The translations under genes and the position numbers were made by a program. Below the pieces are notes generated by a model. That model saw only the letters and a list, made by a program, of their open reading frames with translations. It was not told the DNA's origin and searched no databases. 64,000 bases of DNA, from NCBI RefSeq assembly GCF_011492965.1, contig NZ_CP045121.1, positions 2,852,001-2,916,000 on the forward strand. Reading direction: 5' to 3'. Shown piece after piece: positions 27,205 to 35,656 of the stretch (position 1 is the stretch's first letter; every line of letters begins with the position of its first letter). Origin of the DNA: Rubrobacter marinus (lineage in GTDB: Bacteria > Actinomycetota > Rubrobacteria > Rubrobacterales > Rubrobacteraceae).

Positions 27205-28259
27205 CCGAGCTCCAGGTCCTCGAGCAGCGCCATCTCGCCGAGCACGCGGGCGGCGGCCCTTACGAGCGGCACGGCCAAGAGGCCGCCGGTCCCCTCCCCG
27301 AGGCGCAGGCCGAGGTCCAGGAGGGGGCGCAGGCCGAGGTGCTCCAGCGCCACCGACGCCCCCGGCTCCGCCGAGAGGTGGCCGGCGACGAGGTAGCCCG
27401 TCGAGTCTGGGACGAGCGCGCGCGCGACGAGGGCCGCGGAGTTCGAGATCACGCCGTCGAGGACGACCGGGGTCCCGTTCGCCGCACCCGCCAGGATCAC
27501 GCCGGCGATGGCGGCGTGTTCGAGCCCCCCGAGCGCGGCGAGGACGCCCAAAGGGTCCTTCGGGTCGGGATCGTGCAGGGCGAGCGCCTCCTCGACGACG
27601 CTCCTCTTGAGCCTCAGGGTCTCGTCGTCGATGCCGGTGCCGCGGCCGGTCGTCTCCTCGGGCGGGCGGCCGGTGAACGCGGAGACGAGGGCCGCAGCGG
27701 GCGTCGTGTTGCCGATGCCCATGTCGCCGGTGACGAGGAGGTCCACGCCGCTACCCACGAGCTCCTCGGCCATGCCGGCCCCGCTCATCAGGGCGCGCGC
27801 GGCCTCCTCGCGGCCCATCGCGGGCCCGAGGCTCAGGTCGTCGGTGCCCGGCCTGACCCTCGCCGTCCTCAGGCGGGGGTGTCGCGCAAGCTCCGTGGCC
27901 ACCCCGACGTCGAGGACGCTCACGCGGGCGCCGACGCTCTTCGCGATCGCGTTGACCGCCGCCCCGTCCCCGCAGAAGTTCCGGACCATCGCCGCCGTGA
28001 CCTCCCGCGGCCAGGGCGAGACGCCGCGCCCCAGCACCCCGTGGTCCCCGGCGCAGACGATGACCGCCGGGTCCTCCGGCACCGGGGGCGGAACCCTGCC
28101 GGAGATCGCGGCGAGCCTCGCTCCCAGATCCTCGATCTCGCCGAGGCTCCCGGGCGGCTTGGCGAGCGCGAGGCTCCGCTCCCTCGCCCTCTCGGCGGCC
28201 CCCCCGTCCGGGGGATAGACGTCCCCGGCGAGCTCCGTTACCCTGTCTTCGAACGCCAT
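27201..28259 (-). CDS. cobT: Nicotinate-nucleotide-dimethylbenzimidazole phosphoribosyltransferase
   Basis: 352 aa, intact. Activates the lower ligand of cobalamin by forming alpha-ribazole phosphate. Family motifs: KPPGSLGEIEDLGARLA, VIVCAGDHGVLGRGVSPWP, GDMGIGNTTPAAALVSAFTG with the active-site region, GRGTGIDDETLRLKR, FDG-equivalent VLDGVISNSAALVA and HLSAEPGASVALEHLGL near the catalytic Glu. ATG 28259, nine bases after cbiX. No cobS, cobU or cobC is in the window, so loop assembly must be completed elsewhere. Confidence 0.95.
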   Translation of the reverse strand: MAFEDRVTELAGDVYPPDGGAAERARERSLALAKPPGSLGEIEDLGARLAAISGRVPPPVPEDPAVIVCAGDHGVLGRGVSPWPREVTAAMVRNFCGDGAAVNAIAKSVGARVSVLDVGVATELARHPRLRTARVRPGTDDLSLGPAMGREEAARALMSGAGMAEELVGSGVDLLVTGDMGIGNTTPAAALVSAFTGRPPEETTGRGTGIDDETLRLKRSVVEEALALHDPDPKDPLGVLAALGGLEHAAIAGVILAGAANGTPVVLDGVISNSAALVARALVPDSTGYLVAGHLSAEPGASVALEHLGLRPLLDLGLRLGEGTGGLLAVPLVRAAARVLGEMALLEDLELG

Positions 28260-28268
28260 CCCTGCCGC

Positions 28269-29221
28269 CTAGTGGTGACCGTGGCCGTGGCCGTGACCGT
28301 GGCTATGGTCGTGGCCGTGGCTATGGTCGTGGCCGGGCTCGTCGGGGTGGTAGTGCGGGGTGGCGGGGGCGCCGACCTTCTCCTCGAAGCCGGGGAGGGC
28401 GACGCGGTGGACGCAGACGTCGCAGTTCATGCGGATGTCGCCGCGCACGGCCTCGCGGTAGCGCTCCAGGACGAGGTCCGCGACCCGCCCGTCCGCCCCG
28501 AAGTAGCCCGCGTAACGGACCTCCACGCCCGGGTTCTCGTCCGCGAACCCCTCGCTCTCCTCCCTTATGCGCTCCTCCAGGACGCCGGTGAACAGAAAGT
28601 AGGAGAAGACGGCGACCTTTCTGGCGCCGAGCTTCCTCAGGCGCTCCAGGCCCTCTCGGACCTTCGGGGGCGTCATGCTGACGAAGGCGGTCTCGACCAT
28701 CTCGTAGGGGCGCCCCTCGTGGAAGAGGCGCGAGGCCTTGAAGAGGTCGGAGTTCGCGTCCGGGTCGGAGGAGCCGCGGCCGACGACGAGGACCGCCCAC
28801 TCCTCCTTCCCCCCTCGGGACCACGGCGGAGATGCGCTCGTCCATAAGCTCCAGAAGCTCGGGCGGATGCCGAGGGCCCGGCCGTAGCCGAACTCCACCT
28901 GCGGGTGGCTCAGCCCTCGCGGACGAGGGTGGCGGGGATGTCGTCCTTGGCGTGGCCGGCGGCGAGGAGCATGAGGGGGACGGCCGAGATCCTCGTCGCC
29001 TTCCCCTCCACGAGCTTGTTCACGCACTCGGAGATCGGGGGCTTCGAGAGCTCGATAAAGCCGCCCTCGACCGCGAGCCCCGGGCTCCGCTCGCGCACGA
29101 GCCCGACGAGCTCGTGGAACTCCCTCGCCCCCCGCGGATCGCGGCTCCCGTGTCCCACGACGAGCAGCGCGGGGTCGGCCGTCTCCTGATCCTTGCTCTT
29201 GATGTCTACCAGGTTCCTCAT
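28269..29221 (-). CDS. cbiX: Sirohydrochlorin cobaltochelatase CbiX with His-rich tail, frame broken
   Basis: Two-domain CbiX. First half: LLVVGHGSRDPRGAREFHEL (HGSR metal site) to VPLMLLAAGHAKDDIPATL (second His). Second half: AVLVVGRGSSDPDANSDLF, AFVSMTPPKVREGLERLR, VAVFSYFLFTGVLEERI, ending HYHPDEPGHDHSHGHDHSHG and more His-Gly. The middle (LSHPQVEFGYGRALGIRP, then LMDERISAVVP) is in other frames; missing bases near 28914-28916 and 28861-28863 and one extra G in 28809-28814 restore 317 aa. Inserts cobalt early, the anaerobic route. The His tail probably binds or stores cobalt. Confidence 0.92.
28272..28336 (-). repeat. Short tandem repeat encoding the CbiX His/Gly tail
   Basis: Degenerate 6- and 18-base repeats (plus-strand units like GTGGCCGTG and GGCTATGGTC) encode alternating His-Gly/His-Asp/His-Ser. 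A low-complexity coding repeat prone to length change by slippage; metal-binding tail lengths vary in this family for that reason (inference). Confidence 0.7.
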
Positions 29222-29225
29222 GCGT

Positions 29226-29813
29226 CTACCCTTCCTCGTCGTGGTACAAGAGCGCGTTCAGCGCCGCCGCCGCGACCGCGGAGCCCCCCTTGGGGCCGCG
29301 GTTGGCGACCGCCGGCAGGCCGCTCTCGATCAGCCCTTCCTTCGACTCCGCCGCCCCGACGAACCCGACCGGGAGCCCGACGACCAGCGCGGGCTCCGCC
29401 CCGAGCTCCAGAAGCTCGAAGAGCGCCGTCGGCGCGTTCCCGACCACCCAGACCGCCCCCGCCTCGGCCTCCTCGGCCGCGATTCTAAATCCCGCCGCCG
29501 AGCGCGTGATCCCGAGCTCCTCCGAGAGCGCCCGGGCTCGGGGGTCGGAGACGAAGCATATCGTCTCCCGCGCCGTGATCCCCGCCGCCACCATCCCGAC
29601 GTCGGTGACGACGGGCGCGCCGGCGCGCAGGGCCTCGTGGCCGCCGGCCAGCGCGGCCTCGTCGAGGACGAGCGTCTCGGCGTACTCGAGGTCGGCGGAG
29701 GCGTGGACCACGCGTTCGGCGACGGCCCGGCTCAGGGGCCCGAGATGGGAGAGGTCCAGGAGGCCGCGCATGATGCGGTAGCTCTCCTCTTCTATGGGGT
29801 GGACTCGCCTCAC
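29226..29813 (-). CDS. cbiC: Precorrin-8X/cobalt-precorrin-8 methylmutase
   Basis: 195 aa from GTG 29813 (VRRVHPIEEESYRIM; GGAGGAG upstream), overlapping the ferredoxin stop by four bases. Moves a methyl from C11 to C12 of the corrin ring. Motifs: IMRGLLDLSHLGPLSRAVAERVVHASAD with the catalytic His, VVTDVGMVAAGI, ETICFVSDPRA, VVGNAPTALFELLEL, LPVGFVGAAESKEGLI and ANRGPKGGSAVAAAALNALLY. Member of a complete-looking corrin-ring block; five bases before cbiX. Confidence 0.95.
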   Translation of the reverse strand: MRRVHPIEEESYRIMRGLLDLSHLGPLSRAVAERVVHASADLEYAETLVLDEAALAGGHEALRAGAPVVTDVGMVAAGITARETICFVSDPRARALSEELGITRSAAGFRIAAEEAEAGAVWVVGNAPTALFELLELGAEPALVVGLPVGFVGAAESKEGLIESGLPAVANRGPKGGSAVAAAALNALLYHDEEG

Positions 29814-30040
29814 GTCTCCTCCAGAAGGCTCGTGAGGGAGACCTCGACGCAGGCCGAGACCGGGCAGACCTCGGCGCACTCGGCGCACCCCGTGCAGCGG
29901 TCTTCAAGGACGATCAGGGGCGAGGGGTAGCCCCTCGGGGCGGGGCGGATCGCGCGCTCCGGGCACGTCTTGAGGCAGGCGCCGCAACCGGCGCAAGCAT
30001 CCGTCACGGCGAAGATGCTTCTGGTCGCGGTCCCCTTCAA
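29810..30040 (-). CDS. Small 2x[4Fe-4S] ferredoxin
   Basis: 76 aa, TTG start at 30040 overlapping the cbiGH stop, stop overlapping the cbiC start. Two Cys motifs: CAGCGACLKTCPERA and CTGCAECAEVCPVSA, the bacterial-ferredoxin pattern CxxCxxCxxxCP. Locked by translational overlaps between two corrin-ring genes. In Bacillus megaterium CbiH60 carries its own Fe-S extension for ring contraction; a separate ferredoxin next to CbiH may do that job here, or feed CbiG- or cobalt-reduction steps (inference). Confidence 0.88.
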   Translation of the reverse strand: MKGTATRSIFAVTDACAGCGACLKTCPERAIRPAPRGYPSPLIVLEDRCTGCAECAEVCPVSACVEVSLTSLLEET

Positions 30041-31752
30041 TCCAGATACCCCCGCGGCGTCACCATGCGTCCGGCGACGAGCTTCGTCTGGGAGCTGCCG
30101 ACCACGACGACGGTGAGCATGTCCACGTCCTCGGGGCGGAGGTCGGAGAGGGTCGTGAGGGAGACCTCGGCGTCGTCTCGGTAGGCGTTCTTTACGATGC
30201 CGACGGGGGTCTCGGGGGGGCGGTGTTCCAGCAGGATGGAACAGACCTTGCCGAGCTGCCAGTCGCGGCCCCTGGAGCGCGGGTTGTACAGGGAGACGAC
30301 GAAGTCCCCCTCCGCCGCCGCCCTGACGCGCCTCTCTATGATCTCCCACGGGGTCAGGAGGTCGGAGAGGCTGATCGAGCAGTGGTCGTGCCCCAGAGGG
30401 GAGCCGAGGAGGGAGGCCGCGGCCTGGGCCGCCGTGATGCCGGGGACGACCTCGACGTCGACGTCCTCCCCAGCGAGCTCCAGGGCGGGCGAGGCCATCG
30501 CGTAGACCCCGACGTCGCCGCTGGAGACGAGGGCGGCGCTCCCCCCCTCCCTCGCTTCGGCGAGGGCTCGCTCGGCGCGCGCGATCTCGCCCCCCAGGGG
30601 GAGCGTGACGATGCTCGTCCCCGGCCTCAGGAGGTGGCGGATCCTCTCGACGTACTGCTCCAGACCCACGACGACCTCGGAGCGGGCCAGGGCCTCGCGG
30701 GCCATCGGCGGGATCAGGGCGTCGGTCCCCGGCCCGAGCCCGACGAGGCGCAGCTTGCCCCGGACCGGCAGCCTGCCGATAGCCACCGTCGCGTTTCTGG
30801 ACTTCTCTTTCTCCACCAGGAGCTCGGCGCCCGCGGCGATCACCGACGCCTCGGCGACGCTCGGGGTGCCGACCGCGCCCTCCACCACGGAAGACGGGTT
30901 CGGGACCTCGATGCCCGCGAGCTCTCTGGCGCCGCGGAAACGCACCGGGACCCCGAGGGACTCCGCGGCTCTCAAGAGGCCGGGTTCGTCGGCCTTCACG
31001 TCCACGCTCGCCAGGGCCGCCACGGACTTCCCGGAGAGGCCGGCCCGGCGCAGGGTTGCGCGGAGGAGGTTCAGGATCTCGTCCTCCGTCGCCCCGCGGC
31101 TGCAGCCGACCCCGACGACGAGGGACGGCGGGCGGTAGACGACGCACCCCGGCCCCGCCTCGTCGACGAGCCTGTCGGAGACGACGATCCGCGCCGTCGC
31201 GCTCTCGCAGGCGTTCTCGTCGGGCTCGTCCTCCGTCCCCCTCACGACGTTGTCCGGCAGCGGGCCCGTCGGCCAGCGCCGATCGGAGACGAGGCGGACC
31301 GTGTCGCCCGAGACCAGGGCCGCCCCCACGCCGGCGAGGTCGGAGCCTGCTTCGATCTCGAAGCCGAGCTCCGCCCCGAAGGAGTCGAGGGCCTGTAGGC
31401 CCAGGGACTCGCTCGCGGTCGTGATCACGGGCTCCGCGCCCAGGGCCTCGGCGACGCGCGAGGCGAGCTCGTTGGCGCCGCCGGCGTGTCCCCCGGCGAG
31501 GGCGACGGCGTAGCGGCCCGCGTCGTCGACGCAGACGATGCCGGGGTCGCGGCGCTTGTCCGCGAGGAGCGGGGCGGCGAGCCTGACGGCCGCACCCGCG
31601 GCGAGGAACACCACGATCCCGTCGCAGTCGGCCCAGGCCCCGCGCAGCGCCTCCGAGGGCTTGCCCGGGTAGAGCGTGGCGTCCTTCCATAGCTGGGCCA
31701 GGTGCGCGGCGCGGCGGCGCCCGTTGCGCGTGGTGGCGACGAGGCCGATCAA
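30037..31752 (-). CDS. cbiGH: CbiG-CbiH fusion: cobalt-precorrin 5A hydrolase and precorrin-3B C17-methyltransferase
   Basis: 571 aa. N-terminal about 325 residues are CbiG: FLAAGAAVRLAAPLLADKRRDP, AGGHAGGANELA, VVGVGCSRGATEDEILNLL and the VKADEPGLLRAAESLGVPVRF region; it opens the delta-lactone. From about 331 comes CbiH/CobJ, an SAM methyltransferase of the tetrapyrrole type: LRLVGLGPGTDALIPP, LVSSGDVGVYAMA, EVVPGITAAQAAASLLGSPLG and FVVSLYNPRSRGRDWQL. CbiH does ring contraction. TTG start overlaps the cbiET stop. Such fusions are known in actinomycetes and put consecutive steps in one chain. Confidence 0.93.
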   Translation of the reverse strand: MIGLVATTRNGRRRAAHLAQLWKDATLYPGKPSEALRGAWADCDGIVVFLAAGAAVRLAAPLLADKRRDPGIVCVDDAGRYAVALAGGHAGGANELASRVAEALGAEPVITTASESLGLQALDSFGAELGFEIEAGSDLAGVGAALVSGDTVRLVSDRRWPTGPLPDNVVRGTEDEPDENACESATARIVVSDRLVDEAGPGCVVYRPPSLVVGVGCSRGATEDEILNLLRATLRRAGLSGKSVAALASVDVKADEPGLLRAAESLGVPVRFRGARELAGIEVPNPSSVVEGAVGTPSVAEASVIAAGAELLVEKEKSRNATVAIGRLPVRGKLRLVGLGPGTDALIPPMAREALARSEVVVGLEQYVERIRHLLRPGTSIVTLPLGGEIARAERALAEAREGGSAALVSSGDVGVYAMASPALELAGEDVDVEVVPGITAAQAAASLLGSPLGHDHCSISLSDLLTPWEIIERRVRAAAEGDFVVSLYNPRSRGRDWQLGKVCSILLEHRPPETPVGIVKNAYRDDAEVSLTTLSDLRPEDVDMLTVVVVGSSQTKLVAGRMVTPRGYLD

Positions 31753-32963
31753 GCCGCAACCCCTTCCCTGCGGCCGGTGACCACGAAGACGGGGGTCTCA
31801 GGGACGAGGCGGTGCATCGAGCCGATGCCGCTCACTCGAGAGGCCTGGAGGAGCGTCGTCTCGACGTCCATGCCGCAGCCTTCGAGGATCTCCGCCGCCG
31901 GCACCACGCGCTCCAGGGAGATCAGGGTGAGGACGACGGCCCGGCGCGCGGCGACGGCCGAGTGCTTCACGATCTCCTCGAAACGCTGCCCCGTCCCCCC
32001 GACGAACACCGCGTCGGGCTCTGGCAGGTCCCGCAGCGCCCCTGGGGCTTCGCCCTCGACGACCCGGACGCTGACGCCGTGGCGCGCGGCGTTTCTGCGG
32101 GCGCGCTCGCAACTCTCCCCGTCGCGCTCTACCGCTACCGCGGCGGCCCCGAGGCGGGCGGACTCGATGGCGACGGAGCCGGAGCCCGCCCCGACGTCCC
32201 AGACGAGGTCTCCGGGCCCGGGACCGAGACGGGCGAGGACGGCGGCGCGTACCTCCGCCTTCGTGATCATGCCGGAGCGGTGCTCGAACTCGCTCTCGGG
32301 GAGCGCCCACCGCCCGGGGCTCTCCGAGCCCGAGGAGATCCACCCCTTCCCCTCCCCCGGCCGATCCTCGTCGACGGCTATGACCACGTTCGGGTCCCTC
32401 CACTCCATCCGGGCCACGGTCGCCGCGTCCCCTCGAAAACAACGCTCCCCCTCGCCGCCCAGCCCCTCGGCGACGAACAGGGACCGGCCCCAGCCCTCCA
32501 GCTCGCGGGCGAGCTCGGCGGGGCCGAACCCGGGCTGGGTGAGGACCGCGACCTTCGGGTGGGCCCTGCAGGCGTTGACCGCCCGACGCGGCTCGCGCCC
32601 GTGGGCGCTGACGACCAGCGCGTCGTCCCAGTGCAGCCCCGCCCGGGCGAAGGCCAGGGCGACGGAGGACCGGCCCGGCAGCACGCGCAGGCCCTCGCGT
32701 CCGAACCTCTCCCCGAGCAGACGCACGATCCCAAAGAAGCCGGGGTCCCCCGAGGCGAGCACCACGACCGGACCCTCGGACGCTTCGATCCTCCCCATGG
32801 CCCCGGAGAGGTCCCCGACGAGGGCGGCGGAGCGCTCCGGCTCCACGCCGAGCGCGTCGAGGTGGCGCCTCCCGCCAACGACCAGCGAGGCCTCCCGGAC
32901 GACGCTCTGCATCTCGGGGTCGAGCGACCCGCCGTCCAGGCCTATGACCGCGATACGGGTCAA
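31749..32963 (-). CDS. cobL: CbiE-CbiT (CobL) precorrin-6/7 methyltransferase and decarboxylase
   Basis: 404 aa from TTG 32963 (LTRIAVIGLDGG), overlapping the cbiD stop by four bases. CbiE half: VVLASGDPGFFGIVRLLGERFG, LPGRSSVALAFARAGLHWDDA. CbiT half (from about 205): FEHRSGMITKAEVRAAVLARL, the SAM loop LVWDVGAGSGSVAIESARLGA and VFVGGTGQRFEEIV. Methylates C5 and C15 and removes the ring C acetate carboxyl. Fused as in the aerobic CobL, although neighbours are Cbi-type. Confidence 0.94.
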   Translation of the reverse strand: MTRIAVIGLDGGSLDPEMQSVVREASLVVGGRRHLDALGVEPERSAALVGDLSGAMGRIEASEGPVVVLASGDPGFFGIVRLLGERFGREGLRVLPGRSSVALAFARAGLHWDDALVVSAHGREPRRAVNACRAHPKVAVLTQPGFGPAELARELEGWGRSLFVAEGLGGEGERCFRGDAATVARMEWRDPNVVIAVDEDRPGEGKGWISSGSESPGRWALPESEFEHRSGMITKAEVRAAVLARLGPGPGDLVWDVGAGSGSVAIESARLGAAAVAVERDGESCERARRNAARHGVSVRVVEGEAPGALRDLPEPDAVFVGGTGQRFEEIVKHSAVAARRAVVLTLISLERVVPAAEILEGCGMDVETTLLQASRVSGIGSMHRLVPETPVFVVTGRREGVAA

Positions 32964-34156
32964 GAGGAGGCCCCCTTCGCGGCTTCCCAGGTCGTGAGCG
33001 CGAGGGCGCCGGGGCTGGCGCCGACGGGGTCGAGGGTGTCGAAGTCGACCATGATCGCGTGAAGCTCCAACCCGCCCCCGGCGTACTCCGCGAGGTTCTC
33101 GGCGGCGAGCGCGCACAGGATGTTCGGGGCCTCGGAGAGTCCCGCCGAGCGCCAGAGCTCGTAGGCGTGGCGGGCGGTGTTCGCCCCCTTCACCTCCTCT
33201 ACGACGGCATCGTCCCCGCCGGCCCTCGCGGTGACGTCCGCGAGCAGGTCGTTGTCGACCTTCGAGCGGGTCCAGTGGGTCATCATGATGCCGGCGGCGA
33301 GCTTGGCGAGCTTCCCGGTCATCCCGACGAAGAAGACGCGCGAGAGCCCGTTCTTCACGGCGCCCTTCAGCGCGTGGCCGGTGAAGTCCCCGACCTCGAC
33401 GAAGCAGACCTCATCCAGGTCGGGGAGGAGGCGCATCGCCGCTTTCTCGGTCAGCCCGCCGGTGGAGAGGACGAGGGTCTGGTGGCCCTGGGCGCCCATG
33501 ACGTTTATGGCCTGGCCGACGGAGGCGCGCCAGGCGGCGGTGGAGAACGGGCGGACGATGCCGGTCGTGCCGAGGATCGAGATCCCGCCGAGGATGCCGA
33601 GCCTCCCGTTCGTCGTCTTCTCGGCCATCTCCTCGCCGCCGGGGACGCTGATCTCGACGCGCACACCCCGCTCGCCGGGGTCCAGGACCTCCTCGACGGA
33701 GTAGGAGATCATGCGCCTCGGCACGTCGTTTATCGCCGGTCCCCCGACGGCCAGCCCGAGCCCCGGCCTCGTCACGAGCCCCACCCCCTCGCCGCGGTCC
33801 AGCTCTATGCCGGCCCCGTCCCTCCACGAGACGCGCGCGGTGAGGTGCGCCCCGTCCGTGACGTCCGGGTCGTCCCCGGCGTCCTTGACGACGACGGCCT
33901 CGGCCCAGGACGAGTCCGCGGCTACCTCGCACCGCTCGACGGGGAAGCCGACGCGCCTCTCCTCGCCCTTGCGGGGGAGCTTTATCTCGACGCGCGCCTG
34001 GTGCTCGCCCGAGGCGAGGGCCGTCGCGGCGGCCTTCGCGGCGGCGGCGGCGCAGGTGCCGGTGGTCCAACCGGGCCTGAGACGTTCGTCCTTGGCCCGC
34101 TCCATGCTCGGGGGCATGGAGGGTTCCCGGATCTTGCGTTTAGGAGGCCGCGGCAT
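32960..34156 (-). CDS. cbiD: Cobalt-precorrin-5B C1-methyltransferase
   Basis: 398 aa. LRPGWTTGTCAAAAAKAAA is the family start; GEGVGLVTRPGLGLAVGGPAIN, EEMAEKTTNGRLGILGGISI, LGTTGIVRPFSTAAWRASV and VGMTGKLAKLAAGIMMTHWTRSK follow. CbiD marks the anaerobic, early-cobalt pathway. ATG 34156 has GGAGGAGG five bases upstream and overlaps cbiF by 17 bases; ATG at 34117 or 34105 are alternatives. Confidence 0.95.
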   Translation of the reverse strand: MPRPPKRKIREPSMPPSMERAKDERLRPGWTTGTCAAAAAKAAATALASGEHQARVEIKLPRKGEERRVGFPVERCEVAADSSWAEAVVVKDAGDDPDVTDGAHLTARVSWRDGAGIELDRGEGVGLVTRPGLGLAVGGPAINDVPRRMISYSVEEVLDPGERGVRVEISVPGGEEMAEKTTNGRLGILGGISILGTTGIVRPFSTAAWRASVGQAINVMGAQGHQTLVLSTGGLTEKAAMRLLPDLDEVCFVEVGDFTGHALKGAVKNGLSRVFFVGMTGKLAKLAAGIMMTHWTRSKVDNDLLADVTARAGGDDAVVEEVKGANTARHAYELWRSAGLSEAPNILCALAAENLAEYAGGGLELHAIMVDFDTLDPVGASPGALALTTWEAAKGASS

Positions 34157-34946
34157 CCGCCTCCTCCGGGAGATGCTCCGAGGTGTTCTCCGCCTTGCGG
34201 AACGAGTGGGAGAAGTTCGGGCTGTAGAGGTGGGAGCGGGTGCCGCCCTCCTTGAGGCCGGGGCCCACCAGGATCATGGCCTGTCGCGTGAACCCGGCCG
34301 CCCTTATGCGGTCCGCCAGTTCGTCGAGGCGGCACTCTATGACCTCTTCGTCGGGCCACGTCGCGCGGTACACCACGGCGCAGGGTGTCTCGGGGGCGTA
34401 TCCACCCTCGAGTAGCTCCTGCTGTAGCGGGCGGGGCTTGGCCGCCGACAGAAAGATCGCCATCGTCGTGCCGATGGCCGCGAAGGTCTTTATGTCCTCG
34501 TTGTTCGGCATGGGGGTGCGGCTCGCGCGGCGGGTCAGGATCACGGACTGCGAGACCTCCGGCACGGTGAGCTCTCTGCCCACGGCCGCGGCCGCCGCCC
34601 CGAAGGACGAGACCCCCGGCACCATCTCCCACTCCAGGCCGAGCTCCTCGCAGATCTCCGCCTGCTCCAGCACGGCCCCGTAGAGGCTCGGGTCGCCGGA
34701 GTGGACGCGGGCTATCTTCAGGTCCTCGCGGGCGGCCCGCTCGTAGAGCTCGCGGACGCCTTCGAGGGGGATGGTGGTCGACTCTATAACCTCCGCGCCC
34801 TCCCTCGCGTGCTCCAGCACCCCCTCGTGCACGAGGCTCCTGGCCCACACGACCACGTCGGCCTCCGAGATAAGCTTCGCCCCGCGGATGGTGAGCAGGT
34901 CCGGGGCCCCCGGCCCCGCCCCGATAAACCAGACCTTGCTGCTCAT
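34140..34946 (-). CDS. cbiF: Precorrin-4/cobalt-precorrin-4 C11-methyltransferase
   Basis: 268 aa from ATG 34946, overlapping the cbiL stop (ATGA). VWFIGAGPGAPDLLTIRGAKLI is the N-terminal SAM methyltransferase motif; ARVHSGDPSLYGAVLEQAE, MVPGVSSFGAAAAAVGRELTVPE and ILTRRASRTPMP (CbiF/CobM signature TRxxxRTPMP) identify the C11 enzyme; PCAVVYRATWPDEEVIECRL near the end. C-terminal 30 residues are a polar extension. Intact. Confidence 0.95.
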   Translation of the reverse strand: MSSKVWFIGAGPGAPDLLTIRGAKLISEADVVVWARSLVHEGVLEHAREGAEVIESTTIPLEGVRELYERAAREDLKIARVHSGDPSLYGAVLEQAEICEELGLEWEMVPGVSSFGAAAAAVGRELTVPEVSQSVILTRRASRTPMPNNEDIKTFAAIGTTMAIFLSAAKPRPLQQELLEGGYAPETPCAVVYRATWPDEEVIECRLDELADRIRAAGFTRQAMILVGPGLKEGGTRSHLYSPNFSHSFRKAENTSEHLPEEADAAAS

Positions 34947-35656
34947 AGCGCCCCTCCGTCCTTGAAGATGACCGTCGCCAGATACGTCCCCTCGCGCCCG
35001 GCCATCTCCCCGGCGCGGACGATCTCCTCCCCCTCCATGCCGAGGCGCGCGCCGTATATCGCGCCCCCCATCCTCCCCGCCCCCTCCGCGGCGTCGAGCA
35101 CCTCGCGGAGCCTGCCCCCGCCCTTGTAGCACACCACGGTCTCGAAGCCCCTCAGGGCGTCCTCCAGGACCTGCTTGCCGGCGGTGAACGGGAGCAGCAC
35201 GAGCTTCTCGTCGCCTAAAGCCAGGACCGTCCCGCTGCGCGAGGCGAGGTCCTGCATCGCCGTGATCCCGGGTACCGTCTCGACCTCGACGCCGGGGAGG
35301 ATGCCCCTGACGGTGCGCGCGAGGTAGGTGAAGGTAGAGTACAGGTTGGGGTCTCCGATGGTGGCGAAGGCGCAGCGCTTCCCCTCCGATAGCGACCGGG
35401 AGACCGCCTCGGCGGCCCGGCTCCAGCTCCCTTTCCGCGCCTCCTCGTCGTCGGAGAGGGCGAAGAGCAGGCGCCTCAAGCGCTCCGGGTCCCCCCCGAG
35501 GTGGGCACGCACCACGGTCTCCGCCCGCCCGACCTCCCCGGTGTCCCCCACCGGGACGAAGACCTCGTCGGCCTCTCGCAGCTCCCTCAGGCCCTTGACC
35601 GTCAGGAGCTCCGGGTCCCCGGGCCCGACGCCCACCCCGACGAGCGTGCCGCTCAA
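34943..35656 (-). CDS. cbiL: Precorrin-2/cobalt-factor II C20-methyltransferase
   Basis: 237 aa from TTG 35656, overlapping the cbiA stop (TTGA). LVGVGVGPGDPELLTVKGLREL, VFVPVGDTGEVGRAE, CAFATIGDPNLYSTFTYLAR, VETVPGITAMQDLASRSGTVLA and ETVVCYKGGGRL are typical CbiL/CobI features. Performs the first methylation specific to B12 after precorrin-2. Intact and full length. Confidence 0.94.
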   Translation of the reverse strand: MSGTLVGVGVGPGDPELLTVKGLRELREADEVFVPVGDTGEVGRAETVVRAHLGGDPERLRRLLFALSDDEEARKGSWSRAAEAVSRSLSEGKRCAFATIGDPNLYSTFTYLARTVRGILPGVEVETVPGITAMQDLASRSGTVLALGDEKLVLLPFTAGKQVLEDALRGFETVVCYKGGGRLREVLDAAEGAGRMGGAIYGARLGMEGEEIVRAGEMAGREGTYLATVIFKDGGAL

